Of a stretch of DNA of 64,000 bases, positions 1 to 9,931 are shown piece by piece (position 1 is the first letter of the stretch; the number at the start of each line of letters is the position of its first letter). A model generated the notes under the pieces. It saw only the letters and a list, made by a program, of their open reading frames with translations, made no database searches and had not been told where the DNA came from. The position numbers and the translations under genes were made by a program. The stretch covers positions 3,658,001-3,722,000 of the forward strand of contig NZ_CP006367.1 of NCBI RefSeq assembly GCF_001442755.1, given 5' to 3'. The stretch is from Aureimonas sp. AU20 (lineage in GTDB: Bacteria > Pseudomonadota > Alphaproteobacteria > Rhizobiales > Rhizobiaceae).

Positions 1-2863
1 GCGTGCCGAGGAAGCTCGGCTTGGCGGGCCGGAAGTCCGACCAGTCGACCCGCTGCCGGTTTTCGCGCGCGCGGGCGAGCGGCAGGCGCTGCTTCTCGGC
101 CTCGGCCTCGGCGTGCTTGTCCGCCACCTTCTCGTATTCGGCGCGGATGCCCGTGGCATAGGCCTCGCGCCCCTCCGGCGAGAGAAGGTTGGAGACGACG
201 CCGACGGCGCGGCTGGCGTCGGTGACATAGACCGTCTGCCCCTTGCGATAGCGCGGGTCGATCTTCACCGCCGTGTGGACGCGGCTGGTCGTCGCCCCGC
301 CGATCAAGAGCGGCACGTCGAAACCCTCGCGCTCCATCTCGGCCGCCACATGCACCATCTCGTCCAGCGAGGGGGTGATGAGGCCGGACAGGCCGATCAC
401 GTCGACCTTCTCCGCCTTGGCGATTTCGAGGATCTTGGCGGCCGGCACCATGACGCCGAGATCGATCACCTCGTAATTGTTGCAGGCGAGCACGACGCCG
501 ACGATGTTCTTGCCGATATCGTGGACATCGCCCTTCACCGTAGCCATCAGGATCTTGCCGGCGTTCTTGCGCTCCTCGCCGCCCGACAGGCGCTTCTCCT
601 CCTCCATGAAGGGCAGGAGATGAGCCACGGCCTGCTTCATGACGCGAGCGGACTTGACCACCTGCGGCAGGAACATCTTGCCCGCGCCGAAGAGATCGCC
701 AACCACGTTCATGCCGGCCATGAGCGGGCCTTCGATGACATGGAGCGGGCGCGCGGCCTGGAGGCGCGCTTCTTCCGTGTCGGCCTCGATGAACTCGGTG
801 ATGCCGTTGACGAGGGCATGGGCGAGCCGGTCCTCGACCGGCCGCTCGCGCCAGGCGAGGTCCTTGGCCTTGGCCTCCTTGCCGGCCGTGCCGCGATAGC
901 GCTCGGCGAGATCGAGCAGGCGCTCGGTCGGGCTCTTGCCCTCGCGGCCCGGCCGGTTCAGCACCACGTCCTCGCAGGCCTCGCGCAGATCCGCGTCGAT
1001 CGTGTCGTAGACGGCGAGCTGGCCGGCATTGACGATGCCCATATCCATGCCCGCCTGGATGGCATGGTACAGGAAGACCGCGTGCATGGCCTCGCGCACC
1101 GGCTCGTTGCCCCGGAACGAGAAGGAGAGGTTCGACACGCCGCCCGAGATATGGGCGTGCGGCAGGGTCTCACGGATCGTGCGCGTCGCCTCGATAAAGG
1201 CGACGCCGTAGCCGTCATGCTCCTCGATGCCGGTCGCGACTGCAAAGACATTGGGGTCGAAGACGATGTCTTCGGGCGGAAAGCCGTTTTCGGTCAGAAG
1301 CTTGTAGGCGCGCGAACAGATCGCGACCTTGCGCTCGAACGTGTCGGCCTGCCCGTCCTCGTCGAAGGCCATGACCACCACCGCCGCGCCGTAGAGCCGG
1401 CAAAGGCGGGCGTGATTCAGGAAGGCCTCCTCGCCCTCCTTCATGGAGATCGAGTTGACAATCGGCTTGCCCTGGACGCATTGCAGCCCGGCCTCCATCA
1501 CCTCCCATTTGGAACTGTCGATCATGACCGGCACGCGGGCGATGTCGGGCTCCGAGGCGACGAGATGGAGGAACTCCACCATGGCGCGCTTGGAGTCGAT
1601 CAGGCCCTCGTCCATGTTGATGTCGATGATCTGCGCGCCGTTGGCCACCTGATCGCGCGCCACATCCAGCGCGGCGGCATAGTCGCCAGCCGTGATCAGC
1701 TTGCGAAACTTGGCCGAGCCGGTGACGTTCGTGCGCTCGCCCACGTTAACGAAGGGAATGTCCTTGGTCAGCACGAAGGGCTCGAGGCCCGACAGGCGCA
1801 TCAGCGGCGCGGGCTTGGGGATGGCGCGCGGCTTCAGGCCCGCCACCGCCGCGGCGATGGCGCGGATGTGCTCCGGCGTCGAGCCGCAGCAGCCACCGAC
1901 GACGTTGATTAGACCTTCTTCGGCAAAACCGCGCACCTGCGCGGCCATGGCCTCCGGCGTCTCGTCGTACTGGCCGAACTCGTTGGGCAGCCCGGCATTG
2001 GGATAGGCGCAGACGAACGTGTCCGCGACGCCGGACATCTCGGACAGATGCGGGCGCATCGCCTCGGCGCCGAGTGCGCAGTTCAGCCCGATCGTGAAGG
2101 GCTTGGCATGGCGCACCGAATGCCAGAAGGCCGTCGGCGTCTGGCCCGAAAGCGTGCGGCCGGAGAGATCGGTGATCGTGCCGGAGATCATCACCGGCAG
2201 CCAGAGGCCCTTCTCGGCGAACACCTCCTCGGCCGCGAAGATCGCCGCCTTGGCGTTCAGCGTGTCGAAGATCGTCTCGATCAGGATGATGTCGGAGCCG
2301 CCGTCCACGAGGCCTCTGACCTGCTCGGCATAGGCGACGCGCAGATCGTCGAAGGAGACGGCGCGATAGCCGGGATTGTTCACGTCCGGCGAGATCGAGG
2401 CAGTGCGGTTGGTCGGGCCGATGGCGCCGGCGACGAAGCGGCGGCGTCCGTCCGCCTCCTCAGCGCGCAGGGCGGCACGGCGGGCGACGGCCGCGCCCTC
2501 GCGGTTGAGGTCGTAGACCACCGCTTCCATTGCGTAGTCGGCCTGCGCGATCGTCGTGCCGGAGAACGTGTTGGTCTCGACGATGTCCGCCCCGGCCATG
2601 AGATAGGCGAAGTGGATGTCCTCGATGGCTTTGGGCTGGGTCAGCACCAGAAGGTCGTTGTTGCCCTTCAGATGACAGGCGCAGTTCTGGAACAGGTCGC
2701 CCCGGAAATGCTCCTCCTCCAGCCCCAGGCCCTGGATCTGCGTGCCCATGGCGCCGTCGAGGATCAGGATGCGCTCGGAAGCCGCCCGGCGCAGCGCGGT
2801 TCCCACATCCTCGCGCGGGGCGGCGGGGCGGGCGGCGAAGAGCGTGTCGGACGCGGAACTCAT
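1..2863 (-). CDS. metH: Cobalamin-dependent methionine synthase (5' part; C-terminus off the window)
   Basis: MetH transfers the methyl group of 5-methyltetrahydrofolate to homocysteine through cobalamin. The visible 954 codons start ATG AGT TCC GCG. They contain the N-terminal signature [11 protein letters not shown], the homocysteine-domain zinc cysteines (one in [14 protein letters not shown], two in [11 protein letters not shown], near residues 260-325), the pterin-binding domain, and the B12 motif [10 protein letters not shown] (near residue 777), whose His is the lower cobalt ligand. The end of the window reaches the start of the AdoMet-activation domain ([15 protein letters not shown]). 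Full-length MetH is about 1,230-1,260 residues, so roughly 280 are missing at the window edge. No frameshift is visible. The start lies 57 bp downstream of the palindrome at 2921-2944, a probable operator. I see no adjacent metF in the window. Confidence 0.97.
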   Translation of the reverse strand, partial: MSSASDTLFAARPAAPREDVGTALRRAASERILILDGAMGTQIQGLGLEEEHFRGDLFQNCACHLKGNNDLLVLTQPKAIEDIHFAYLMAGADIVETNTFSGTTIAQADYAMEAVVYDLNREGAAVARRAALRAEEADGRRRFVAGAIGPTNRTASISPDVNNPGYRAVSFDDLRVAYAEQVRGLVDGGSDIILIETIFDTLNAKAAIFAAEEVFAEKGLWLPVMISGTITDLSGRTLSGQTPTAFWHSVRHAKPFTIGLNCALGAEAMRPHLSEMSGVADTFVCAYPNAGLPNEFGQYDETPEAMAAQVRGFAEEGLINVVGGCCGSTPEHIRAIAAAVAGLKPRAIPKPAPLMRLSGLEPFVLTKDIPFVNVGERTNVTGSAKFRKLITAGDYAAALDVARDQVANGAQIIDINMDEGLIDSKRAMVEFLHLVASEPDIARVPVMIDSSKWEVMEAGLQCVQGKPIVNSISMKEGEEAFLNHARLCRLYGAAVVVMAFDEDGQADTFERKVAICSRAYKLLTENGFPPEDIVFDPNVFAVATGIEEHDGYGVAFIEATRTIRETLPHAHISGGVSNLSFSFRGNEPVREAMHAVFLYHAIQAGMDMGIVNAGQLAVYDTIDADLREACEDVVLNRPGREGKSPTERLLDLAERYRGTAGKEAKAKDLAWRERPVEDRLAHALVNGITEFIEADTEEARLQAARPLHVIEGPLMAGMNVVGDLFGAGKMFLPQVVKSARVMKQAVAHLLPFMEEEKRLSGGEERKNAGKILMATVKGDVHDIGKNIVGVVLACNNYEVIDLGVMVPAAKILEIAKAEKVDVIGLSGLITPSLDEMVHVAAEMEREGFDVPLLIGGATTSRVHTAVKIDPRYRKGQTVYVTDASRAVGVVSNLLSPEGREAYATGIRAEYEKVADKHAEAEAEKQRLPLARARENRQRVDWSDFRPAKPSFLGT

Positions 2864-2920
2864 GGGGCACCTAACGGCAGGACTTGAACGGGTCGGCGTT
2901 CCGGCCATCAGGGGGCCGAA

Positions 2921-2944
2921 CCATATAAGGACATCCTTATATGG
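2921..2944. promoter_or_regulatory. 24-bp palindrome upstream of metH; candidate methionine/SAH-regulator operator
   Basis: Two 11-bp arms (CCATATAAGGA and its complement) flank a 2-bp centre in an otherwise GC-rich stretch, 57 bp before the metH start. Such AT-rich perfect dyads are typical operators of ArsR-family dimers. SahR, an ArsR-family regulator responding to S-adenosylhomocysteine, is known to control methionine-cycle genes in Proteobacteria. Assigning this site to SahR is inference from position and symmetry. Confidence 0.6.
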
Positions 2945-3020
2945 TTTCGCAAGGCTTGGCGAGACACGGGTTTTCCACGGTCCCGACGGAGGCGAATGCG
3001 CGCGGCTTGCCAGGGGGCGC

Positions 3021-3053
3021 GCGCTCGGCCAAGCTTTGCGCTCGGCCAAGCTT
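3021..3053. repeat. 17-bp-period tandem duplication
   Basis: GCGCTCGGCCAAGCTT occurs twice, at 3021-3036 and 3038-3053, one extra base apart. Confidence 0.75.
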
Positions 3054-3110
3054 GGCCTTGGCCCCGCTTCGCCCTCGGCCCTTGCCGGGCGGCGGTTCGC
3101 TGGAGGCCGG

Positions 3111-3143
3111 ATGCGCCTTCGCCAGGGATGCGCCTTCGCCAGG
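3111..3143. repeat. 17-bp tandem duplication
   Basis: ATGCGCCTTCGCCAGG is repeated head to tail at 3111-3126 and 3128-3143, about 30 bp before the cyclase start. The period matches that of the unrelated duplication at 3021-3053. Confidence 0.75.
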
Positions 3144-3173
3144 ATGGAATTTTCGGAAAGCGGGAGTTCGAGC

Positions 3174-3995
3174 ATGTGCCATGCCTGCGTCATCGACAGC
3201 GTCAAGCATTCCATGCTGTCGCGCCGGTCCTTCTTCACGGCGGCCTCCGCTTCTGCGGGCGCGGCGGTCGTGGCCCCTCTCGCCATGGCCCGCCCGGCCC
3301 TGGCCGAGGTCACCCACGGCGGGCGGGTGGTGGATCTCACCCATGCCTATGACAGCGCCTTTCCGACATTCGACGGCGTGCCGGGCATCACGCAGGAGGA
3401 GGCGGCGAATTTCGACAAGAGCGGCTACCAGCTCTACAAGCTGACGATCTTCGAGCACACCGGCACCCATATCGACGCGCCGCTCCATTTCAGCCGCGAC
3501 GGGTTGAGCGTCGACGAGCTGGAGCCCTCGCGCCTCGTCTGCCCGCTCTGCATCGTCGACATCACGGCCAAGGCTAAGGACGATCCGAACGCCACGCTGG
3601 AGGCCGAGGACATCGAGCGCTTCGTCTCCGCCCATGGCGAGATCCCGGCCGGCGCCTGCGTCGCGCTGCGCTCGGGCTGGGCCGCCAAGCTCGGCACGCC
3701 GGCCTTCCGCAACGACGCGGCGGGGAACTTCGCCTTTCCCGGTTTCGCCAAGAGTGCGACCGATCTTCTGGCCGAGCGGGATGTCAGCGCCATCGGCGTC
3801 GACACGCTGTCGCTCGACCCCGGCAATTCCGCCGACTTCGCCGTCCACTCGTCCTGGCTACCGAGCGGACGCTACGGGATCGAAGGGTTGGCCAATCTGG
3901 AAGCCCTGCCCGCGACCGGCGCGACGATCGTGGTCGGCGCGCCCAAGCACAGGGGCGGCACCGGCGGCCCGGCGCGGGTGCTGGCGTTGGTCTAG
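3174..3995 (+). CDS. Tat-exported cyclase-family (kynurenine formamidase-like) metal hydrolase
   Basis: A 273-residue member of the cyclase superfamily (PF04199), which covers metal-dependent amidohydrolases such as kynurenine formamidase. The metal-binding signature [12 protein letters not shown] lies near residues 94-105, and further family motifs follow (IGVDTLSLD, then [11 protein letters not shown] at the end). The N-terminus carries a twin-arginine signal: SRRSFF at residues 16-21, a hydrophobic Ala-rich stretch, and a likely cleavage after PALA near residue 44. The product is therefore probably exported folded to the periplasm. The ATG at 3174 was chosen because it places the Tat motif close to the N-terminus; the open frame continues upstream through repeat DNA. 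Export argues against a role in cytosolic tryptophan catabolism. The substrate is unknown. Confidence 0.85.
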   Translation: MCHACVIDSVKHSMLSRRSFFTAASASAGAAVVAPLAMARPALAEVTHGGRVVDLTHAYDSAFPTFDGVPGITQEEAANFDKSGYQLYKLTIFEHTGTHIDAPLHFSRDGLSVDELEPSRLVCPLCIVDITAKAKDDPNATLEAEDIERFVSAHGEIPAGACVALRSGWAAKLGTPAFRNDAAGNFAFPGFAKSATDLLAERDVSAIGVDTLSLDPGNSADFAVHSSWLPSGRYGIEGLANLEALPATGATIVVGAPKHRGGTGGPARVLALV

Positions 3996-4163
3996 ATCGG
4001 GCTCATGCTCCGAAACGGCCGTTCAGGGGAATGGTTTTCTACAAGTGGTGCCCTGCGCGCAATCCACCGTCTCGGCGACTCTCCTGCACCCGCCTAGATA
4101 GAAGGCAAGACAGAACGAAGGCGCTTGTCCCTCCAGCGGCGAGCGCCGATCAGGACCTTGCCC

Positions 4164-5594
4164 ATGGCCCCTCCCCGCTCCGCACCTTCTCGCTCCACAC
4201 GTCGCCCCGCCCCTGGACGCCCCGTCTCGGCCGCCCCCAAGCCTCCCAAGCCGTTCTATCGCTCCTTCGGATTCCAGGTTCTCGTCGCGCTGGTGATCGG
4301 CCTCGCGCTCGGGCTCCTCGCCCGCGAGATGGGGCCGGCCCCCTCGGGCGGGCCGAACTGGCTGGTGCAGACGCTGGCGACCGTCGGTTCTTCCTTCGTC
4401 TCGCTTCTGCGCACCGTCGTGCCGGTGCTGATCTTCACCGCCATCGTCGCCTCGATCGCCAATCTGCGGGAGTTGAACAACGCCGCGCGGCTGGTCTGGC
4501 AGACGCTCCTCTGGTTCGCCGTGACGGCGCTGATCGCGGTTCTGATCGGCATCGCGCTCGGCCTCGTGCTGCAACCCGGCCTCAACACCTCGGTGACGCA
4601 GGCCGCCGCCCATGCGCCTTCGCGCTCGGGCTCGTGGCTCGATTTCCTAACCGGGCTCATTCCCTCCAACATTCTCGGCCTCCAGGCCTCCACCAGCCTG
4701 AAGGACGGCGCGGCGACGACGAGCCTCAACTTCAACGTCCTGCAGATCCTCGTCATCTCCATCGCGGTGGGCGTCGCGGCGCTGAAGGTAGGCGAGGCCG
4801 CCGAGCCCTTCCTCGCCTTCAACCGCTCCTTCCTGAAGATCGTTCACAAGGTGCTCTGGTGGATCATCCGCCTGACGCCGATCGCGACCGTCGGCCTGCT
4901 CGGCAACGCGGTCGCGGTCTATGGCTGGACGACGCTGGCACAGCTCGGCACCTATGCGGTCGCGATCTATCTCGGCCTCGCCCTGGTGCTTCTCGTGGTC
5001 TACCCCGCGCTGCTCCTGGCGCATGGGCTCAGCCCCGTGCGCTTCTTCCAGAGCGCCTGGCCGGCCATCCAGTTCGCCTTCGTGTCGCGCTCCTCCATCG
5101 GCACGCTGCCGATCACCGAGCGCGTCACGGAAAAGGGCCTCGGCGTGCCGCGCGAATATGCCAGCTTCGCCGTGCCGCTCGGCGCCACCACCAAGATGGA
5201 CGGTTGCGCCTCGATCTATCCCGCGATCTCGGCGATCTTCGTGGCGCAGTTCTTCGGCCTGCAGCTCGGGCTCACCGAATATGTTCTGATCGTCTTCGTC
5301 GCCGTTGTGGGCTCGGCCGCGACGGCGGGCCTCACCGGCGCGACCGTCATGCTGACGCTGACGCTCTCCACCCTTGGCCTGCCGCTGGAAGGTGTCGGCC
5401 TGCTGCTCGCTATCGACCCCATCCTCGACATGGGCCGCACGGCGGTCAATGTCGCCGGACAGGCGCTGGTGCCGACGATCGTCGCCAAGCGGCAGGGCAT
5501 GCTGGATGAGGCGGTCTATAACCGGATCGGCGACATCGACGCGCTGGATGCCGGGCCGGAGCCGCTGGGCGCAAGACGCGTCCCGGCCGAATAA
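4164..5594 (+). CDS. Dicarboxylate/amino acid:cation symporter (DAACS family)
   Basis: A 476-residue inner-membrane symporter of the GltP/DctA family, which imports dicarboxylates or acidic amino acids with Na+ or H+. The family hairpin serine motif appears as SRSSIGTLP. The cation-site motif appears as ATTKMDGCAS, where most homologues have NMDGT. The substrate-binding helix is DPILDMGRTAVNVAG. There are about eight hydrophobic spans plus re-entrant loops. The ATG at 4164 follows AGGA with 8-nt spacing; an in-frame TTG at 4125 is possible. The N-terminus (first 35 residues) is Pro/Arg-rich and cytosolic. It stands alone, ending at the terminator at 5604-5634. The altered cation-site residues make the coupling ion and substrate uncertain. 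Confidence 0.9.
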   Translation: MAPPRSAPSRSTRRPAPGRPVSAAPKPPKPFYRSFGFQVLVALVIGLALGLLAREMGPAPSGGPNWLVQTLATVGSSFVSLLRTVVPVLIFTAIVASIANLRELNNAARLVWQTLLWFAVTALIAVLIGIALGLVLQPGLNTSVTQAAAHAPSRSGSWLDFLTGLIPSNILGLQASTSLKDGAATTSLNFNVLQILVISIAVGVAALKVGEAAEPFLAFNRSFLKIVHKVLWWIIRLTPIATVGLLGNAVAVYGWTTLAQLGTYAVAIYLGLALVLLVVYPALLLAHGLSPVRFFQSAWPAIQFAFVSRSSIGTLPITERVTEKGLGVPREYASFAVPLGATTKMDGCASIYPAISAIFVAQFFGLQLGLTEYVLIVFVAVVGSAATAGLTGATVMLTLTLSTLGLPLEGVGLLLAIDPILDMGRTAVNVAGQALVPTIVAKRQGMLDEAVYNRIGDIDALDAGPEPLGARRVPAE

Positions 5595-5603
5595 GACCAC
5601 GAA

Positions 5604-5634
5604 CGAAGAAGGGCGCCCTGAGCGCCCTTCTTCG
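5604..5634. terminator. Bidirectional intrinsic terminator
   Basis: Thirteen-base perfect arms (CGAAGAAGGGCGC / GCGCCCTTCTTCG) enclose a CCTGA loop between the convergent symporter and HAD genes. The outer A/T-rich ends give short U runs on both strands. Confidence 0.8.
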
Positions 5635-5636
5635 CA

Positions 5637-6464
5637 TCAGGAACGGGCAGCGATCAGTTGATCGAGAAACGCGGCCACGCCGTCCGCCTCGTTCGTGTCC
5701 GTCACATGCCGGGCGGCGCGGCGCACCTCGTCCGGCGCCTGTCCCATGGCGACAGAAAGGCCGACAGGCTCGAACATCGGCACGTCGTTGGGCATGTCCC
5801 CGATCGCGGCCGTCTCGCTCAAGGGAATGCCGGCCGCCCCGGCCAGTGCCTTGACGCCTGCGCCCTTGTTGGCGACCGCCGTGGTCACGTCGAGAAAATA
5901 GGGCTGCGAGCGCACGACATTGGCGCTTGTGCCGAGCGCCTGCCCGATCTCGCGCTCCATCCGGGCGATCAGCGCGTGGTCGTCGCTGACGCCGACGACC
6001 TTGTCGGCGCGCGGAAGCCAGGTCTCGAAATCGGGCGCGATGGTCGGCTCCTGCCGCGCGGCGCGGCGCTCCAGATCACCATGCGGCGAGTGGTCGTCGC
6101 GCGCGATCCAGAGCCCGTCGGCAAAGAGCCAGACCGGCACCTCGGCTTCGTCCAGAAGCGCGATGGCGCGGCGCGCGTCGCTTTCCTCCAGGCGATGCGC
6201 CTCGACGATCCGCCCACCCGGCTCGAACAAGGTGCCGCCGTTGAAGGCGCCGACCGCGCCGGTGAGGCCCAGCCGATCCACGAGTTCGCCGAGGCCGCTC
6301 GGCGGGCGGGCGCTGATCAGCGTGAAGGCGATCCCCGCCTCCCCCGCACGGCGCACGGCCTCCACCGTGCGCTCCGACAGCGTCTTGTCGTTGCGCACCA
6401 GCGTCCCGTCGATATCGGACACGACGAGGCGGATGGAGGCGGCGAGAGCCGGATCAAGGGTCAT
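5637..6464 (-). CDS. HAD-superfamily (Cof-type, IIB) sugar-phosphate phosphatase
   Basis: A 275-residue Cof/YbiV-like hydrolase. Motif I is VSDIDGTLV near residue 15, which supplies the nucleophilic Asp and the acid/base Asp. The Ser motif is TLISARP. Motif IV is AIGDMPNDVPMF near residue 220. The C2-type cap lies between them. Enzymes of this class dephosphorylate sugar phosphates or flavin and pyridoxal phosphates. The location beside 6-phosphogluconate dehydrogenase and transketolase suggests a sugar-phosphate substrate, which is inference. The ATG at 6464 has AAAGG upstream; a GTG 10 codons earlier is less likely. Confidence 0.88.
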   Translation of the reverse strand: MTLDPALAASIRLVVSDIDGTLVRNDKTLSERTVEAVRRAGEAGIAFTLISARPPSGLGELVDRLGLTGAVGAFNGGTLFEPGGRIVEAHRLEESDARRAIALLDEAEVPVWLFADGLWIARDDHSPHGDLERRAARQEPTIAPDFETWLPRADKVVGVSDDHALIARMEREIGQALGTSANVVRSQPYFLDVTTAVANKGAGVKALAGAAGIPLSETAAIGDMPNDVPMFEPVGLSVAMGQAPDEVRRAARHVTDTNEADGVAAFLDQLIAARS

Positions 6465-6541
6465 GGGAGCCTTTGTGCGGGGGAGGATGGGCACGGGAGG
6501 AAGGAGGGCGCGGCAAAGCGAACCGCGCCCGAAGTCGGCTG

Positions 6542-7519
6542 CTACTGCGGGATTTCGACGTGGCCGCCGAAGCCGAAGCGCATGGCGGACAGCATCTTGT
6601 CGCCGAAGGTCGCGTCCTGACGCGAGCGATAGCGGGCATAGAGCGCGGCGGACAGGACGTTGACCGGCACCGCCTCCTCCATCGCCGCTTCCAGGGTCCA
6701 GCGCCCTTCGCCGCTATCGGCGACATGGCCGGAGAAGCGGGCAAGGTCCTTGTCGCCCGCCAGCGCGATGGCAGTGAGGTCGAGCAGCCAGGAGGAGATG
6801 ACCGAGCCGCGCCGCCACACTTCCGCGATGTCGGGCATGTTCAGGTCGAACCGCTCGTCCTCGGGAAGGTGGGGCGAGTTCTTGGACTTCAGGATGTCGA
6901 AGCCTTCCGCATAGGCCTGCATCAGCCCGTACTCGATGCCGTTGTGAACCATTTTGACGAAATGGCCCGCACCCGCCGGGCCGGCATGGATATAGCCGCG
7001 CTCAGCGCGGTCGTCCGGCGCGTTGCGCCCATGGGTGCGCTCGATGTCGCCATAGCCCGGCGCCAGCGCGTCGAACACGGGGTCGAGATCGCGCACCGTG
7101 TCCTCCGGACCGCCGATCATCATGCAATAGCCGCGCTCCAGACCCCAGACGCCGCCCGAGGTGCCGACATCGACATAGCGGATGCCATGCGGCGCCAGTT
7201 CCTTGGAGCGGCGGATGTCGTCCTTGTAGAACGTGTTGCCGCCGTCGATGATGACGTCGCCCTGGCCGCAAAGCGGGGTGAGGTCGCGGATCGTCGCCTC
7301 GGTCGGCTCGCCGGCCGGCAGCATGACCCAGAAGACGCGGCGCCCGCTAAAGCGCCCAGCCAACTCCTCCAGCGAAGCGGCGCCCGTCGCCCCGTCGCCG
7401 GACAGAGCCGAGACGGCCTCGGCGTTGCGGTCGAACACCAGGGCCTCGTGGCCGTGCTTCATCAGGCGGCGGGCGATATTGCCGCCCATTCGGCCAAGGC
7501 CGATGATCGCGATCTGCAT
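6542..7519 (-). CDS. gnd: 6-phosphogluconate dehydrogenase, decarboxylating, short form
   Basis: It converts 6-phosphogluconate to ribulose 5-phosphate with reduction of NAD(P)+, in the oxidative pentose-phosphate pathway. The N-terminal Rossmann motif is [10 protein letters not shown] (residues 5-14). The substrate-binding signature is [14 protein letters not shown], and the catalytic Lys segment is [16 protein letters not shown]. At 325 residues it belongs to the short YqeC/GndA-like class, against about 470 residues for the long enterobacterial form; short forms are often NAD-preferring. It lies 117 bp downstream of tkt on the same strand with a strong hairpin between them (7590-7631), and upstream of the HAD phosphatase. 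Confidence 0.94.
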   Translation of the reverse strand: MQIAIIGLGRMGGNIARRLMKHGHEALVFDRNAEAVSALSGDGATGAASLEELAGRFSGRRVFWVMLPAGEPTEATIRDLTPLCGQGDVIIDGGNTFYKDDIRRSKELAPHGIRYVDVGTSGGVWGLERGYCMMIGGPEDTVRDLDPVFDALAPGYGDIERTHGRNAPDDRAERGYIHAGPAGAGHFVKMVHNGIEYGLMQAYAEGFDILKSKNSPHLPEDERFDLNMPDIAEVWRRGSVISSWLLDLTAIALAGDKDLARFSGHVADSGEGRWTLEAAMEEAVPVNVLSAALYARYRSRQDATFGDKMLSAMRFGFGGHVEIPQ

Positions 7520-7589
7520 GGAACTCTCTTCGACATCAGGGTTGCTTGGGAAGTCCCGGCCGCCCTCCCCTTCGGCCGAAGCTCTGTGG

Positions 7590-7631
7590 CTCCCGCCGCC
7601 CGGCTTTTTGAAGCGCAGGGCGGCGGGAGCG
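7590..7631 (-). terminator. Strong hairpin after tkt
   Basis: Perfect 13-bp arms (GCTCCCGCCGCCC / complement) surround a 16-base loop just past the tkt stop. There is no clear U run after the stem, so it may be an mRNA 3'-end protector or attenuator rather than a full terminator before gnd. Confidence 0.55.
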
Positions 7632-7636
7632 GATGG

Positions 7637-9736
7637 TCAGCTCTTGCGGGCTTCGATCTGCCCGCGCGCCTTCGCCACGACCGCATCCGGCGTGAAGCCG
7701 AACTTCTCCTGCAGCTTGGCGAGCGGCGCGGAGGCGCCGAAGGTCGACATCGTGACCTTGGCGCCCTTGGCGCCGACATAGCGGTCCCAGCCCATGGAGC
7801 CGGCCTGCTCCACCACGACGCGGGCCATGACGTCCGGCGGCAACACACTGTCGCGATAGCTGTCGTCCTGCTTCTCGTAGAGCTCCCAGGAGGGCAGCGA
7901 CACGACGCGCGCCTTGACGCCCTCGGCCACCAGCTTCTCGTAGGCGGCAAGGCAGAGCGAAACCTCCGAGCCCGTGCCGATCAGGATCACGTCGGGCGTC
8001 TCGCCGGGGTCGCCGGCGAGGACGTATCCGCCGCGCTTCAAGCCAGAGGCCGGGGCGTATTTCGTGCGGTCGAGCGTCGGCAGCGGCTGGCGGGACAGGA
8101 TCAACGCGGTCGGCTCGTGCGTCTGCTCCATGGCGACGCGCCAGGCTTCCGCCGTCTCGTTGGCGTCGCAGGGGCGGATCGTGTTGAGGCCGGGAATGGC
8201 GCGCAGGCTCGCCAGATGCTCGATCGGCTGGTGCGTCGGCCCGTCCTCGCCGACGCCGATCGAATCATGGGTGAAGACCCAGACCACCGGAATTTCCATG
8301 ATCGCCGACAGCCGCACCGGCGCGCGCATATAATCGGAAAAGACCAGGAAGGTGGAGGCGTAGGGCCGAACGTAAGTCAGCGCCATGCCGTTGGCGATCG
8401 AGCCCATTGCGTGTTCGCGAATGCCGAAATGCAGGTTGCGACCGGCGTAATTGTCGCTTTCGAAAGAGCCCGCGCCCTCGAAGCCGAGCTTGGTCTTGTT
8501 GGAGGGGGCAAGGTCGGCCGAGCCGCCGATGAGATAGGGCACCTTCTCGGCGATGGCGTTCAGCACCTTGCCGCCGGAATCGCGCGTGGCGAGGCCCTTG
8601 GCGTCCGCCTCGAAGGTCGGGATCGATCCGTCCCAGCCGGCGACGAGCTTGCCCGAGCGCATGGCGTCGATCTCTGCGGCGAGTTCGGGATAGGCGGCGC
8701 GATAGCGCGCGAAGGCCGCTTCCCATTCCTCACGGGCCGGGCGGCCGCGCCCCTCGACGGCGGCGCGGAAGCTTCTGGCCGCCGCGTCCGGCACGAGGAA
8801 GTCCTTGTCCTCCGGCCAGCCGTAGAAGCGTTTGGCGCCCTTCACGTCGTCGGCGTCGAAGGCCTCGCCATGGGCCGAGGCCGTGCCCTGCTGCTTCTGC
8901 AGGCCGTAGCCGATCACCGTGTCGACCACGATCAGCGTCGGCCGGTCATCCGTCTGCCGGAACTCGGCGACGGCCTTCTCGATGGCGGCGAGATCGTTGC
9001 CGTCCTGGACATGCAGCGTCTTCCAGCCGTAGCCCCGGAAGCGCTCGGCGACATCCTCGGAAAAGGCGAGGCTGGTGAAGCCTTCGATCGACACCTTGTT
9101 GTTGTCGTAGATCCAGCAGAGGTTGGAGAGCTTGAGGTGGCCGGCGATCGAGGCCGCTTCGGAGGACACGCCCTCCATCATGTCGCCGTCACCGCACAGG
9201 ACGATGACGTCGTGGTCGAAGACCTTCGCTTCCGGCTTGTTGTAGCGCGCGGCGAGCCAGCGCTCGGCCAGCGCCATGCCGACCGAATTGCCGCAGCCCT
9301 GGCCAAGCGGGCCGGTCGTGGTCTCGACGCCCGTGGTCATCCGATATTCCGGGTGGCCCGGCGTCTTGGAGGAGAGCTGGCGAAACTGCTTGATGTCGTC
9401 GAGCGAGACGGCGGGCTTGCCGGTCTTGCGGCCATCGGCGTCGATCTCCTCGACGCCGGCCAGATGCAGCACGGAGTAGAGCAGCATGGAGCCGTGGCCG
9501 ACCGAGAGCACGAACCGGTCGCGATTGGGCCAGTCGGGCGCGGTCGGGTCGTAGCGCAGAAACTGCGTCCACAGCGAATAGGCGACCGGCGCAAGGCCGA
9601 GCGGCGCGCCGACATGGCCGGAATGGGCCTTCAGAACCGCGTCCATCGAAAGGGTGCGGATCGTGTCGATCACCAGTTGGGGCGAGCCGTTCTCGCCGGT
9701 GCGGGTCTCGGACGGGGTTTTGGGCAGGGCGCTCAT
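7637..9736 (-). CDS. tkt: Transketolase
   Basis: A 699-residue thiamine-diphosphate enzyme moving two-carbon ketol units between sugar phosphates, in the non-oxidative pentose-phosphate pathway and gluconeogenic rearrangements. Visible elements are the N-terminal AHSGHVGAPLG, the TPP motif GDGDMMEGVSSEA...NNKVSIEG, the transketolase signature (HDSIGVGEDGPTHQPIEHLA) and a normal length. The ATG at 9736 (MSALPKTPSE) has AAGGA 8 nt upstream; the frame stays open upstream but without similarity. It is the first gene of a tkt-gnd-HAD series and diverges from exbB. Confidence 0.97.
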   Translation of the reverse strand: MSALPKTPSETRTGENGSPQLVIDTIRTLSMDAVLKAHSGHVGAPLGLAPVAYSLWTQFLRYDPTAPDWPNRDRFVLSVGHGSMLLYSVLHLAGVEEIDADGRKTGKPAVSLDDIKQFRQLSSKTPGHPEYRMTTGVETTTGPLGQGCGNSVGMALAERWLAARYNKPEAKVFDHDVIVLCGDGDMMEGVSSEAASIAGHLKLSNLCWIYDNNKVSIEGFTSLAFSEDVAERFRGYGWKTLHVQDGNDLAAIEKAVAEFRQTDDRPTLIVVDTVIGYGLQKQQGTASAHGEAFDADDVKGAKRFYGWPEDKDFLVPDAAARSFRAAVEGRGRPAREEWEAAFARYRAAYPELAAEIDAMRSGKLVAGWDGSIPTFEADAKGLATRDSGGKVLNAIAEKVPYLIGGSADLAPSNKTKLGFEGAGSFESDNYAGRNLHFGIREHAMGSIANGMALTYVRPYASTFLVFSDYMRAPVRLSAIMEIPVVWVFTHDSIGVGEDGPTHQPIEHLASLRAIPGLNTIRPCDANETAEAWRVAMEQTHEPTALILSRQPLPTLDRTKYAPASGLKRGGYVLAGDPGETPDVILIGTGSEVSLCLAAYEKLVAEGVKARVVSLPSWELYEKQDDSYRDSVLPPDVMARVVVEQAGSMGWDRYVGAKGAKVTMSTFGASAPLAKLQEKFGFTPDAVVAKARGQIEARKS

Positions 9737-9931
9737 GGGCGAAATCCTTCGTCGTTCGGGACGAAACGTTTCCACGGCGAATTCGGCTGCTTCCTCCTGA
9801 AAGGCTACAACCGGCAGGCCGGAAACTCGTGGCCTGAGATGGAGCGCGAAGGCCGCGCGTCGATGGGCGGCAACGCGAAAATCCGTGCGCAAAAAGGGGC
9901 TTGATGCGGGGACGGCGCTTGCCTAATGAAA

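Larger units (their letters stand above)
2864..3173. other. Intergenic region between divergent metH and cyclase genes
   Basis: The region holds the palindrome at 2921-2944 and two different 17-bp tandem duplications (3021-3053 and 3111-3143). No coding potential is supported, although an open frame of the cyclase gene extends back through it. Confidence 0.6.

Noticed and set aside
113..1912. A 599-codon plus-strand frame opposite metH
   Set aside because: Shadow of methionine synthase; no recognisable domain.
6473..9904. A 1,143-codon plus-strand open frame opposite gnd and tkt
   Set aside because: Antisense artefact; transketolase and 6-phosphogluconate dehydrogenase motifs are unambiguous on the minus strand.
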